Under the pieces are notes generated by a model that worked only from the letters and a program-made list of their open reading frames with translations, was not told where the DNA came from and did not search any database. From Chryseobacterium indologenes (lineage in GTDB: Bacteria; Bacteroidota; Bacteroidia; Flavobacteriales; Weeksellaceae), in contig NZ_CP074372.1 of assembly GCF_018362995.1 (NCBI RefSeq), positions 1,302,001-1,366,000 on the forward strand: a stretch of 64,000 bases of DNA. Direction: 5' to 3'. Shown here one piece after another: positions 16,180-25,342 of the stretch. Numbering within the stretch: position 1 is the first letter of the stretch; each line of letters starts with the position of its first letter. Both the position numbers and the translations under genes were made by a program.

Positions 16180-19100
16180 ATGAAGAAAATTCTTTCGCTG
16201 TTTGCGGTTTTGAGCACAGTACTTCTATTTTCACAGAAAAAAAAACCTGAAAACAACTCTTACTATTTTTATGAAAACAAGGGCCAAATTATTGATCAGG
16301 ACGGAAAAGAAAATAAGGATGTCAAATATCTTTTCCATTCTAATGGTCTGAATGTACAGCTGCGTTCTAATGGATTTTCTTATGATATTTACGAAATAAA
16401 AAAAACAATAAATCCTGATTTTTCAAAAAAAATAGAAAACACACTTCCAACTCCAAAACAGTATGATACCAATGAATACATCTATGAAAAGTTGATTCAC
16501 AGAGTAGATATTGAACTTGTTAATTCTAATAAAGCAACCATTACTGCAGAGGGAAAGTCTCAAGATTACGACAATTACTATAACCTGCCTAATAACCTAA
16601 AAGGTATTAGTAATGTTCACCGCTATCAAAAAATCCGCTACAAAAACATATATCCTCATATAGATTTAGTATTCTTTAAGCCTAATGATACTTTAAAACC
16701 TATCGAGTATAATTTCATCATCAATCCGGGTGGAAAAATTTCAGATATTAAAATGAAATTTAATGGCACTCCTACCTTGATAAAAGGTGGAAAACTGACC
16801 ATGAATGTACGTTTTGGGCAAATCTATGAAAACATTCCTAACAGCTGGATTACGGGAAATTCAAAAACAAGTATTGATGTTTCTTTTAAAGATCTTGGTG
16901 ATCAGACTTTTGGATTCAATGCCCCTGTTAATTCTTCTGATAAAACGATTATTATAGATCCTGTACCAACAAGAATATGGGGAAGCTATGCCGGAGGATA
17001 TGGAGAAGATTATGGCAGAATCAAAACGGACTCCGAAAGCACTGGATATTTATATGGAGCAACCAACAGTACTACTAATTTTGCTACTTCCGGAACCTAT
17101 CAGCAAAACGTTGCTGGTGGGTTTGATGCATTCCTGATGAAGCTCACCAAAAATGGCCAGAAACTTTGGGGAACTTATTACGGCTTTGGAATGACTGATG
17201 TATTTGCAGATGTCGATTTTGATGAAAACTTTAATATTTATGCTGGTGGAACCGTTCAAAGAGGGCAATACAATGAAAATATTGTTTTAGTAAAATTTAA
17301 TAATAACGGGAGTTTCGCTTTTCAAAAAGAATTTGTTTCAAGCAGACAAAACAAACTTTATACTGTTTCTTATAATCAAAATCATATCTATATTGGTGGT
17401 GATTCTTTTAGCTCTGACTTCCCTACAGTCAATGCAATGCAACCCGTAAAGTCAACGCCTATAGGATATACAGATGGTATTTTAGCATCTTTAAATTCAA
17501 CGACCGGGAATGTTGATTGGGCAACATATTTTGGACGAAGCGATGGTTCTACTTCTATTTTTCAGATTCTCTCCTCGAACTTTGATCTTGAAATAATTGG
17601 AGCAACACAATCCTCAACAATTCCTATGGTTAATGCTTTCCAGCCTTTAAAAGGAGGCGAGTCAGACGGAATATATCTGAAAATTTCAAAATCAGGAAAT
17701 AATATTCTCAAATCAAGCTATTATGGAAACACCGGATCAGAACAAATATGGAAAGCGGGAATTGTAAATAATACTTTAATTCTTCCAGGAAGATATACTA
17801 CAACCGCTTTTCCTTTGGGACAGCCTGGAATATGGCGGGTAAACTTAACCAATAATACTATTACAAAAAATTATTTCGATTTTACAGGTTCTTTTCAATT
17901 ATTAGCATATCCAGACACTTCCGGAAACGTTTTTTTTACAGGACTACATTCAAGTGGCCAACCGGACATCTCTACTCCCGGAGCTTATATGGGTATGCCA
18001 GCAATGTACATTTCTACATTTTTAATTAAATACAGTCAAAATGATATAAAAGAATGGGGCACTTACTATACAGGAAATGGTGCTACACAACAAGGCGAAG
18101 TTACAAAAGACAATGATGGAGCTATTTATTTAACTGGAATGTCTAGTGGAAATACTGCTGGCATTGCAACACCCGGAACATTCCAGCAGTTACCTGGAGG
18201 TGGAAATGATATTTTTATAGCTAAATTCCAAGATTGCACCTCTTCTGCTGTTGTTACTTCTAATTCTCCCGTATGTCCCAATGGTACAATCCAACTCAAC
18301 GCTACCGGAGGAACAACATATAACTGGAGCGGGCCAAATGGCTTCACATCCAATCAACAAAATCCTGTTATTTCAAATGCTGTTGCTGCTCATGCTGGAA
18401 TATATACATGTCAGGTTTCAGGATCGGGAGCCTGTGATGGAACTTTTACCGTAACCGTTGTCGTGGGTGATAATACCCCTCCTGTTCCTAATGTTGCCGC
18501 TCTATCAGACATTACAGGTGACTGTCATACAACAATTACGATTGCTCCTACTGCTACCGATAACTGTACCGGAACAATTACTGCAACCACCACAGATCCG
18601 CTATCTTACTCAATCCCTGGAAACTATATTATTCATTGGACTTATAACGATGGAAACGGAAATACTGCAACTCAAAATCAGAATGTAATTGTATCATCAC
18701 CTGCTCTTCCAACAACTACAAATACTCAACAAACCTTCTGTGCAACGAACAATCCAAAGATTTCTGACCTTCAGATTACAGGTCAGAATATCAAATGGTA
18801 TGATGCTGCAGGAAATATTTTACCAACAACGACTGCTCTTATCAATGGACAAACTTATTATGCTTCTCAGACCATTAATGGTTGTGAAAGTAATAAAACA
18901 GCGGTTCAGGTAACAGTAAATACAACTCCTAAACCGACTGCAAATAGTAATCAGGATTTCTGTGCTTCTGCAAATCCTACACTGGAAAAGCTTGTGGTAT
19001 CAGGAACAGCTCTTAAGTTCTATAATGCTGCAGGAAATGTAATCCCAATGTCAACTCTTCTGGCAAACGGACAAATCTATTATGTAACACAAACTTTAAA

Positions 19101-20088
19101 TAACTGTGAATCTGAAAAACTGGCAATAACAGTAACCTTATCCACCGATAATGTACCCGCAAAAGATATTACACAGGTACAATGTAATACTACTACAGCC
19201 AATTCAATGACTGTCAACCTTCATTCTTATGAAGCCAGTATTATTAATAACCCTGCTGGTTATATTTTCACCTACACTGATAATGCAGGAAATCCTATTG
19301 CCAATCCTTCAGCTTATGTGTTAAATATCGGAACAACGCTTATTCATGTAAAAGTAGCGACTCCTGACGGATGTTTTAAAGTAGTCAGATTAAACCTTAC
19401 TTTAAATCCTAAGCCTTTTGTTCAGCTTCCTGATAAGCTTGATTTTTGTGAAGGAAAGTCTGTTATTCTGGATGCAGGATTAGGATTTAAATCTTATGAA
19501 TGGAATACCGGTGCAACTACACAAACAATCACCGTAACGACTCCAGGAACGTACACCGTGAAAGTAACCAATGTCTTCGGATGTGAAAATACAAGTGCTA
19601 CCCAGGTGAGCTACTCTGTTTTGGCTCATATTGTTTCCGTGAATATTACAAACAATACTGCCACAGTTATTCTTTCTCAGAGTGGAAATTATGAGTTTTC
19701 TTTAAACAATTTCACATGGCAGGATTCCAATATCTTCACTAATTTGAATATGGGAGAGTATACTGTATATGTAAGAACAAAATCCGGATGTATCATCGGG
19801 CAGAAGAATTTCTCAATATTCAATATTCCCAATGCCATCAGTCCTAATGGTGACGGAATCAATGATACGTGGAGAATTGCAGGATTGGAAAATTATCCGG
19901 GAACAGAAGTTTATTTATATGATAGAAAAGGAGTGATAATCTATAAAGAGATCATTAAAAAGAAACCTTTCCAATGGGACGGAAAATATGAATCACATTC
20001 CATCTCAACAGGAAACTACTGGTATACCATAAAAGTTTCTGACGGAAGGATCTATAACGGATGGCTTCTGATCAAAAACAGAGAGTAA
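16180..20088 (+). CDS. giant surface protein with propeller, Ig-like repeats and T9SS type B sorting domain
   Basis: A 1302-residue secreted protein. The signal peptide (1-19) is followed by a DUF7948-like N-terminal region beginning YFYENKGQII (about 28-265), SBBP-type beta-propeller repeats (about 266-685), an Ig/PKD-like domain (686-764), an HYR-like domain with TDNCTG (765-840), two paralogous about 75-residue repeats starting QQTFCATNNP and NQDFCASANP (841-990), further Ig-like domains (to about 1210), and a C-terminal gliding-motility/T9SS type B domain: NAISPNGDGINDTWRI (about 1216), YLYDRKG, FQWDGKY, TGNYWYTIKV. The protein is therefore expected to pass the outer membrane through T9SS and stay on the surface or be released. 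The repeats suggest adhesion. The ligand is unknown. Confidence 0.92.
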   Translation: MKKILSLFAVLSTVLLFSQKKKPENNSYYFYENKGQIIDQDGKENKDVKYLFHSNGLNVQLRSNGFSYDIYEIKKTINPDFSKKIENTLPTPKQYDTNEYIYEKLIHRVDIELVNSNKATITAEGKSQDYDNYYNLPNNLKGISNVHRYQKIRYKNIYPHIDLVFFKPNDTLKPIEYNFIINPGGKISDIKMKFNGTPTLIKGGKLTMNVRFGQIYENIPNSWITGNSKTSIDVSFKDLGDQTFGFNAPVNSSDKTIIIDPVPTRIWGSYAGGYGEDYGRIKTDSESTGYLYGATNSTTNFATSGTYQQNVAGGFDAFLMKLTKNGQKLWGTYYGFGMTDVFADVDFDENFNIYAGGTVQRGQYNENIVLVKFNNNGSFAFQKEFVSSRQNKLYTVSYNQNHIYIGGDSFSSDFPTVNAMQPVKSTPIGYTDGILASLNSTTGNVDWATYFGRSDGSTSIFQILSSNFDLEIIGATQSSTIPMVNAFQPLKGGESDGIYLKISKSGNNILKSSYYGNTGSEQIWKAGIVNNTLILPGRYTTTAFPLGQPGIWRVNLTNNTITKNYFDFTGSFQLLAYPDTSGNVFFTGLHSSGQPDISTPGAYMGMPAMYISTFLIKYSQNDIKEWGTYYTGNGATQQGEVTKDNDGAIYLTGMSSGNTAGIATPGTFQQLPGGGNDIFIAKFQDCTSSAVVTSNSPVCPNGTIQLNATGGTTYNWSGPNGFTSNQQNPVISNAVAAHAGIYTCQVSGSGACDGTFTVTVVVGDNTPPVPNVAALSDITGDCHTTITIAPTATDNCTGTITATTTDPLSYSIPGNYIIHWTYNDGNGNTATQNQNVIVSSPALPTTTNTQQTFCATNNPKISDLQITGQNIKWYDAAGNILPTTTALINGQTYYASQTINGCESNKTAVQVTVNTTPKPTANSNQDFCASANPTLEKLVVSGTALKFYNAAGNVIPMSTLLANGQIYYVTQTLNNCESEKLAITVTLSTDNVPAKDITQVQCNTTTANSMTVNLHSYEASIINNPAGYIFTYTDNAGNPIANPSAYVLNIGTTLIHVKVATPDGCFKVVRLNLTLNPKPFVQLPDKLDFCEGKSVILDAGLGFKSYEWNTGATTQTITVTTPGTYTVKVTNVFGCENTSATQVSYSVLAHIVSVNITNNTATVILSQSGNYEFSLNNFTWQDSNIFTNLNMGEYTVYVRTKSGCIIGQKNFSIFNIPNAISPNGDGINDTWRIAGLENYPGTEVYLYDRKGVIIYKEIIKKKPFQWDGKYESHSISTGNYWYTIKVSDGRIYNGWLLIKNRE

Positions 20089-20090
20089 CA

Positions 20091-20121
20091 AAAAACGAGC
20101 AGAAATTTCTGCTCGTTTTTT
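20091..20121. terminator. bidirectional intrinsic terminator
   Basis: AAAAACGAGCAGAAA/TTTCTGCTCGTTTTT, a perfect hairpin with A and T tracts at both ends, serving the convergent genes ending at 20088 and 20125. Confidence 0.9.
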
Positions 20122-20124
20122 TAT

Positions 20125-20949
20125 TTATAATAATTTGATCTTATCTTCCAGAATATCGATGATCTTGTCCTTATAAAGTCCTCCGATTGCTTTCTTAAAA
20201 TTCTTCTTACTCATCTGAAGTACATCCTTGATTTCTTCCGGAGAAGATTTATCTGACACATACAAAAGTCCGTAATTTTCTTCCAGGCTATTAAGAATCT
20301 TCTGCTTGAACTCATCGATATTTTCAAAACCATCCGGCTGTAGGGAAACATCTATTTTCCCGTCTTCACGAATCATTTTAATATATCCTTTTTCTTCAGA
20401 CAGCGGATACAGTTTTTTGAAAACATCGGAAGCATATATCAAACCTATGTATTTTTTATTGATAACCACGTTCCAGCCCAGTTCACTTTCGTTCATCATA
20501 AGCAGATCTACTTTGTCTCCTTTCAGAAATGGCAGATCATCATACTGAGGGTTTCTTTTGAACTTTGTTGTCCCTGTAATCAGCTCCATATCTTCGTCTA
20601 CATAGATATAAACCAGATATCTTTTACCTTCGATAATTTTGGTTTTCTGTTGTTTGTAAGGGATAAATAAATCTTTAATGATTCCCCAATCCATAAACGC
20701 TCCGCTAGGAAGACTCTGTACGCAGCTCATCACCGCAAATTCACCTACTTCAGCTAATGGAATTTCAGTAGTTGCCTTTAATTTATCGTCATCCTGGTAT
20801 ACAAAAACTTCAACCTCATCGCCTGTTTCTTTTTCATCCTGAATAAAGATTTTAGGCAGAAAAGCTTTTTCTCCGGATTCGTCTACAAGGATCCATCCTG
20901 AATTAATTTGTTCTGAAATTGTTAAAGTTTGAGTTTTTCCGAGTTGCAT
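20125..20949 (-). CDS. CvfB/YitL-like S1 RNA-binding protein
   Basis: A 274-residue protein with tandem S1-like beta-barrel modules (about 1-65, 66-140, 145-210) and a C-terminal winged-helix-like region (KSSPEEIKDVLQMSKKNFKKAIGGLYK, about 232-258 in shorter pieces). This arrangement matches CvfB of Staphylococcus and YitL of Bacillus, RNA-binding proteins affecting virulence-gene expression. PSGAFMDWGIIKDLFIP near residue 95 is the typical S1 core. The role in Bacteroidota is not established. It has its own TACCTTTG promoter. Confidence 0.85.
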   Translation of the reverse strand: MQLGKTQTLTISEQINSGWILVDESGEKAFLPKIFIQDEKETGDEVEVFVYQDDDKLKATTEIPLAEVGEFAVMSCVQSLPSGAFMDWGIIKDLFIPYKQQKTKIIEGKRYLVYIYVDEDMELITGTTKFKRNPQYDDLPFLKGDKVDLLMMNESELGWNVVINKKYIGLIYASDVFKKLYPLSEEKGYIKMIREDGKIDVSLQPDGFENIDEFKQKILNSLEENYGLLYVSDKSSPEEIKDVLQMSKKNFKKAIGGLYKDKIIDILEDKIKLL

Positions 20950-20968
20950 TGATGATAAAATTAGCTGA

Positions 20969-20976
20969 CAAAGGTA
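20969..20976 (-). promoter_or_regulatory. -7 promoter element (TACCTTTG)
   Basis: TAnnTTTG match on the - strand, 19 nt before the ATG at 20949. Confidence 0.6.
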
Positions 20977-21062
20977 CGGAAATTTGAAGATGCCAACCTA
21001 GTCAATCCCGTTATAATCTTTTGATACCTCATCTTCACCTTTCATAAAGCTTGTGAAACCTG

Positions 21063-21070
21063 TATATTTG
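21063..21070 (+). promoter_or_regulatory. -7 promoter element (TATATTTG)
   Basis: TAnnTTTG match 15 nt before the ATG at 21086, i.e. an intact promoter in front of a frameshifted gene. Confidence 0.6.
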
Positions 21071-21085
21071 AATAAAAAACGAAAC

Positions 21086-21531
21086 ATGAAAAAATATTTT
21101 ATCCTGCCTCTGATTCTTTCCGCTATCTTTTCAAAAGCTCAGTTATTGGAGAAAACAGCATTGAATGTTTCTTACCGATATACGGGAAGAAATGTTCTGC
21201 AGGCAGGATTAGAATATAGATTCGGAAATAGCTATGATGGTTCCATTATCCTGGCCCTTCTTTACTTTATACCCATGTTAATGATACGGATAAACTTATT
21301 CCGGAGATAAATATCAATCTTCTCCGCGCCGGCTTTTTGATTGGAGTATCCGGCAATCCCTATTCATTGGAACCAAGAATAGGAGTCTCATTATTTAATG
21401 CAATATTTCTCAATACCGGATATGCCTTTCCCATTCATAGAGAAAAATATTTTAAAGGAATGACCTTTGGAATACAGTTAAATATTGCACCGAAACATTC
21501 AAAGTTTTACGATAATCTGAAAATAATGTAA
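21086..21531 (+). pseudogene. frameshifted secreted hypothetical protein
   Basis: From ATG 21086 the product starts MKKYFILPLILSAIFSKAQ, a signal peptide, and reads sensibly to about SYDGSIILALLY; the frame then ends at 21310. From about 21262 the adjacent frame continues as THVNDTDKLIPEININ, then LLRAGFLIGVSGNPYSLEP to a stop at 21529-21531. One missing base (or two extra) near 21255-21268 would join them into a single protein of about 149 residues, probably a small outer-membrane or periplasmic beta-rich protein. No family recognised. Either a real pseudogene or a sequencing error. Confidence 0.7.
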
Positions 21532-21596
21532 AACCGTTATTATTTAAATTATTAATAGATGAAATCTTAAAAACTTAACTCGATTTTTATACAAAA

Positions 21597-21628
21597 AAAA
21601 GGAGAAACCGAATTGATTTCTCCTTTTT
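21597..21628. terminator. intrinsic terminator
   Basis: AAAAGGAGAAA/TTTCTCCTTTT hairpin with T and A tracts, between convergent genes; can serve both the frameshifted gene and lpdA. Confidence 0.8.
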
Positions 21629-21660
21629 ATATTTAAATGATTAAATCTTTTAATCAATTA

Positions 21661-23064
21661 TTACATATGGATTGGTCTTTTCCCTGTAGCATCCAATGCA
21701 GCTTCTTTAATTGCTTCTGCATACGTTGGGTGAGCATGAGAACTTCTTGCGATATCTTCAGCACTTGCACGGAATTCCATAGCAATTACCCCTTCAGCAA
21801 TAAGGTCAGCAGCTCTTGCTCCGATGATGTGCATTCCTAAAACCTCATCTGTTTTTTCGTCTGCAATAATCTTCACAAGACCATCAACATCACCACTTGC
21901 ACGGCTTCTACCTAATGCTCTCATTGGGAAAGATCCTACTTTGTAAGCTACCCCTTCTTCTTTCAGCTGCTCTTCAGTTTTACCAACTCCTGCAACTTCC
22001 GGCCAAGTATAAACAACACCAGGAATCAGGTTATAGTTGATGTGAGGCTTTTGTCCTGCTAATGTTTCAGCAACAAAAACTCCCTCTTCTTCAGCTTTGT
22101 GAGCAAGCATCGCACCTTTGATAACGTCACCGATTGCATAGATATTAGCTACGTTAGTTTGCAGGTGGTCGTTTACTTTTACTCTTCCTCTTTCGTCAAG
22201 TTCTACCCCTGCTTTTTCAAGTCCAAGACCGTCTGTATAAGGTTTTCTACCTACAGAAACTAAACAGTAATCTCCTTCTACTACTACTTCCTCTCCTTTT
22301 TTATCTTTAGCGGTGATCTTTACAGTATCTCCGTTTCTTTCAACCGCAGAAACCGCAGTAGAAAGCATAAACTTCATTCCTTGTTTTTTAAGAACTTTAG
22401 TCAATTCTTTGCTTAAAGCTCCATCCATTCCAGGGATGATTTTATCCATAAATTCTACAACTGTTACCTGAGCTCCTAATCTTAGGTATACAGAACCCAG
22501 TTCCAGACCGATTACTCCTCCTCCGATAACTACTAAATGTTTAGGAATTTCTTTAAGGTTTAAAGCTTCCGTAGAAGTAATCACTCTTTCTTTGTCTAAA
22601 GAGATGAAAGGCAATGCAGATGGTTTAGAACCTGTTGCAATGATTGTATATTTAGATTCGATAGTTTCAGAAGAACCATCGTTTTTTGTCACTTTAATCT
22701 GAGTAGCAGATTCAAAGCTTCCTACGCCTTCAAAAACAGTAATTTTGTTTTTGTTCATCAGGTAGCTGATTCCATCTGTATTTTGCTTGATCACTTCGTT
22801 TTTACGTTCGATCATTCTTGCAATATCCGCTTGCGGCTCATTGATGATAATTCCGTGACCTGCAAAATTGTGTTTTGCATTTTCGAAATGTTCAGAGCTG
22901 TCAAGAAGCGCTTTTGACGGAATACATCCAACGTTAAGACAAGTTCCGCCTAAAGTTGAATATTTTTCAATAATTGCTGTTTTGAAACCTAACTGTGCTG
23001 CACGGATAGCAGCAACATAACCACCGGGACCAGAACCTATTACGGTAACATCGAATTGACTCAT
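21661..23064 (-). CDS. lpdA: dihydrolipoyl dehydrogenase (E3)
   Basis: A 467-residue flavoprotein of normal E3 length. It has the FAD GxGxxG motif VIGSGPGGYVAAIRAAQLG (residues 9-27), the redox disulfide in GGTCLNVGCIPSK (C43 and C48 region), the NAD GGGVIGLELGSVYLRLG motif (about 185-201), the second FAD motif IYAIGDVIKGAMLAHKA (about 315) and the C-terminal HAHPTYAEAIKEA with the catalytic His-Glu pair. It reoxidises dihydrolipoamide in the pyruvate and 2-oxoglutarate dehydrogenase and glycine cleavage complexes. It is monocistronic here, away from E1/E2 genes. Confidence 0.97.
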   Translation of the reverse strand: MSQFDVTVIGSGPGGYVAAIRAAQLGFKTAIIEKYSTLGGTCLNVGCIPSKALLDSSEHFENAKHNFAGHGIIINEPQADIARMIERKNEVIKQNTDGISYLMNKNKITVFEGVGSFESATQIKVTKNDGSSETIESKYTIIATGSKPSALPFISLDKERVITSTEALNLKEIPKHLVVIGGGVIGLELGSVYLRLGAQVTVVEFMDKIIPGMDGALSKELTKVLKKQGMKFMLSTAVSAVERNGDTVKITAKDKKGEEVVVEGDYCLVSVGRKPYTDGLGLEKAGVELDERGRVKVNDHLQTNVANIYAIGDVIKGAMLAHKAEEEGVFVAETLAGQKPHINYNLIPGVVYTWPEVAGVGKTEEQLKEEGVAYKVGSFPMRALGRSRASGDVDGLVKIIADEKTDEVLGMHIIGARAADLIAEGVIAMEFRASAEDIARSSHAHPTYAEAIKEAALDATGKRPIHM

Positions 23065-23107
23065 GTTATTCTATGAATTTGTTTATTATTATCTATCTTA
23101 ATTCTCA

Positions 23108-23115
23108 CAAATTTA
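23108..23115 (-). promoter_or_regulatory. -7 promoter element (TAAATTTG)
   Basis: TAnnTTTG match on the - strand, 43 nt before the lpdA ATG. Confidence 0.5.
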
Positions 23116-23194
23116 CATATAAATTACCAAGCACCAAAGTGAGTTTTATCAATTTTAAAAATGATAATTATATGCTTTAGTTTTATGAAAAATG

Positions 23195-23581
23195 TTATTT
23201 TATGAATTTTATATTTTCCTCATTTCCCTCCTTCAGATAAATGGCTGTAAAGATCAGCGGTTTTTCTGCTGAGGCATTATCAAAATGGAGAATTGTAGTA
23301 TTTTTAGGCTCATAAAAAGCATCACCTTCACGAAGAAGAACACTTTCCTGACCTTCTATCTGAAAAACAGCTTTACCAGACTTTATGATTCCTACTACAG
23401 GGCATGGATGCACATGTTGGGGAGCGGCCAGTCCTGCGGCCATTGTTATTTCTTGAATTTCCGCCGATTTGACACTTTGATCAATAGCTGTTTTCAATAA
23501 TTCTTTTCTGGAAATGGTCTTCTGCTGAGCTATCATTGCAATAGAATTCAGCATTAAAATAACAATTATAAATGGTTTCAT
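23195..23581 (-). CDS. exported small cupin-domain protein
   Basis: A 128-residue protein with a signal peptide (MKPFIIVILMLNSIAMIAQQ) and a single cupin barrel. The first cupin motif is visible as PQHVHPCPVVGIIKSGKAVF (about residues 53-72, two His) and the second as REGDAFYEPKNTTILHF (about 84-100). A metal-binding role is likely; the reaction is unknown. The ATG at 23581 is chosen over an in-frame TTG one codon upstream. The gap to lpdA is 130 nt. Confidence 0.75.
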   Translation of the reverse strand: MKPFIIVILMLNSIAMIAQQKTISRKELLKTAIDQSVKSAEIQEITMAAGLAAPQHVHPCPVVGIIKSGKAVFQIEGQESVLLREGDAFYEPKNTTILHFDNASAEKPLIFTAIYLKEGNEENIKFIK

Positions 23582-23629
23582 CAATCTGATATTTAATGGA
23601 ACTACTTTTTCTTAAACCAGCAGAAAATA

Positions 23630-23986
23630 TTACAAACTTACATTCAACTTTCCTTGTCCAAACTCCCCTGTACTTTCAAAAAAAGAACCACCATATACAT
23701 ACCATTCCAGGCTTTCCAGATACTCTACTGCATTTTCCGGAGTGATTTGAGGGCGGTCTTTTTTCGAAACAATTCCTTTATACCATCTTCCTGATTTGGA
23801 ATAATGCTCATATTCCACAAAATAATGAATCCATATTCTCTGGCACAATTTGCACTGTTGAATAGAAACTTCTCCATATCTTCCGTTCGTATGATCTATA
23901 CCTAATTCTGAACTTCTGAATTCAGTATAATTAAAATCAGGTTTTTCACAGGCACATCCTAATTTTTGGATTTTACTCATTGACAT
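23630..23986 (-). CDS. hypothetical protein with Cys pairs
   Basis: A 118-residue cytoplasmic protein with CAC near residue 11 and CKLC at about 46-49, which together could bind one zinc ion. The middle (RIWIHYFVEYEHYSKSGRW) is aromatic-rich. No family recognised. ATG at 23986 or 23980 are both possible starts. It lies between the cupin and glycosyltransferase genes on the same strand, with a 48-nt gap to the cupin gene. Confidence 0.65.
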   Translation of the reverse strand: MSMSKIQKLGCACEKPDFNYTEFRSSELGIDHTNGRYGEVSIQQCKLCQRIWIHYFVEYEHYSKSGRWYKGIVSKKDRPQITPENAVEYLESLEWYVYGGSFFESTGEFGQGKLNVSL

Positions 23987-24049
23987 TTATTTTATCAGAT
24001 CCCAAATCTAAGAAAATTAAAGCCCATAAGACAAATCGCAGGGGCAATA

Positions 24050-25129
24050 TTACTTCATTAAATCCAGCAATACCTTTTCATATTTATCCAGGATAATATT
24101 CTTTGAAAACCTTGATTTAATAGAGTTTCTTATAGCATCTCTATTGTAATTATTCTGCAGCACTTTTACAATCTGTTGGGCAAAACCATCGTAGTTTTCA
24201 ATATTGGCAACTTCTCCGTTTACATTATGCTGGATAATTTCATTAATTCCCCCGGGACAGTTGTTGGCCAGTGAATAAGTTCCGCAGGCACCTGCTTCAA
24301 GAAGAACATTCGGGAATCCTTCGTATCTTGAAGAAAGTACAAATAGATCTGCATATTTCAGGTATTGATAGGGATTATCCTGTCTGCCATGAAAGATCAC
24401 TTTTTTTAACCCTAAGAGTTCTTTGGTCTGGTATAAGAGCTCCTTATCTTTTCCATCACCCAGAATGTGAAGCATAATGTTTTCATTCTTCAGTCTGGAA
24501 AAAACCTTCAACAGGTTATCAAAGCCTTTTCTGGATGATAAGTTGCCGATAGCCACTACATTTTTATAATTGTATTTAAAGCATTCCGGTTTTAAAGACA
24601 GGGCCATTTTATCTTCAATAAAATCAAAGTCTACAGGATTATTGATCTTGACAATCTTTTTCTTTTTAATATTGAAATTATCAACAAGATCTTTCATCAT
24701 ATCATCACTCTGAGCAATGATTTTCTGATAGTTATTGTAAAAATTATAGAAAAATTTAATCTCCTTACGGGTTACATGCTGGGTCACTACATTAGTTTCC
24801 CGGGCAATGAATTTAGTTCTTGGAAAAAGTTTGATAAACAGGGATAAGTAAGCATTTACCTCTCCGAAACCTGAGAAAACAATATCAGGCTTTCTTCTGT
24901 AAATTTCTCCTAAAATAGGCTTTAAAGAATGTCTTATTCTTTCGGTATTGATATCGATAATTTCGACATCCTTTTTGAGAAAATTCAAATATCCGCCTTG
25001 TTTACGTAACAGCAAAATCTTGGGATCAAACCGATCTCTGGAGAGATGATTCGCTATAGTAGTAACAATCCTTTCCGCTCCCCCGGTTTCCAAGTCCGGC
25101 AGAATAAATATGACAGATATCTTTTTCAT
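24050..25129 (-). CDS. family 4-type glycosyltransferase
   Basis: A 359-residue GT-B fold glycosyltransferase. The N-terminal domain begins ILPDLETGGAERIVTTIANH (residues 9-28), the acceptor loop typical of GT4 enzymes. The C-terminal domain has VAIGNLSSRKGFDNLLKVF (about 193-211) and the retaining EX7E motif in EGFPNVLLEAG (about 274-284). Such enzymes add sugars to lipopolysaccharide, capsule or other cell-surface glycans in the cytoplasm. It stands alone without other polysaccharide genes. Confidence 0.9.
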   Translation of the reverse strand: MKKISVIFILPDLETGGAERIVTTIANHLSRDRFDPKILLLRKQGGYLNFLKKDVEIIDINTERIRHSLKPILGEIYRRKPDIVFSGFGEVNAYLSLFIKLFPRTKFIARETNVVTQHVTRKEIKFFYNFYNNYQKIIAQSDDMMKDLVDNFNIKKKKIVKINNPVDFDFIEDKMALSLKPECFKYNYKNVVAIGNLSSRKGFDNLLKVFSRLKNENIMLHILGDGKDKELLYQTKELLGLKKVIFHGRQDNPYQYLKYADLFVLSSRYEGFPNVLLEAGACGTYSLANNCPGGINEIIQHNVNGEVANIENYDGFAQQIVKVLQNNYNRDAIRNSIKSRFSKNIILDKYEKVLLDLMK

Positions 25130-25273
25130 CAGTGTAAAGTTACTAAAAAGTTTGGTTATCTTTCAAGAGTTGGAAGGATGAAAATTGTTGTTTTGGTGCT
25201 TATTAACAGAAATTAACTAAGCTTTAAAAGCTGATTGTATATTGCAGTTTACTACTGGCTTTACTCGATATAA

Positions 25274-25314
25274 AAATAAGCAAGCTCTTCTACCGAAAAG
25301 CTTGCTTTATTTAA
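25274..25314 (-). terminator. intrinsic terminator of recQ
   Basis: AAATAAGCAAGCT/AGCTTGCTTTATTT hairpin located just past the recQ stop on the - strand. Confidence 0.7.
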
Positions 25315-25342
25315 TTTATATTCTAAAAAATATATTATTTTT

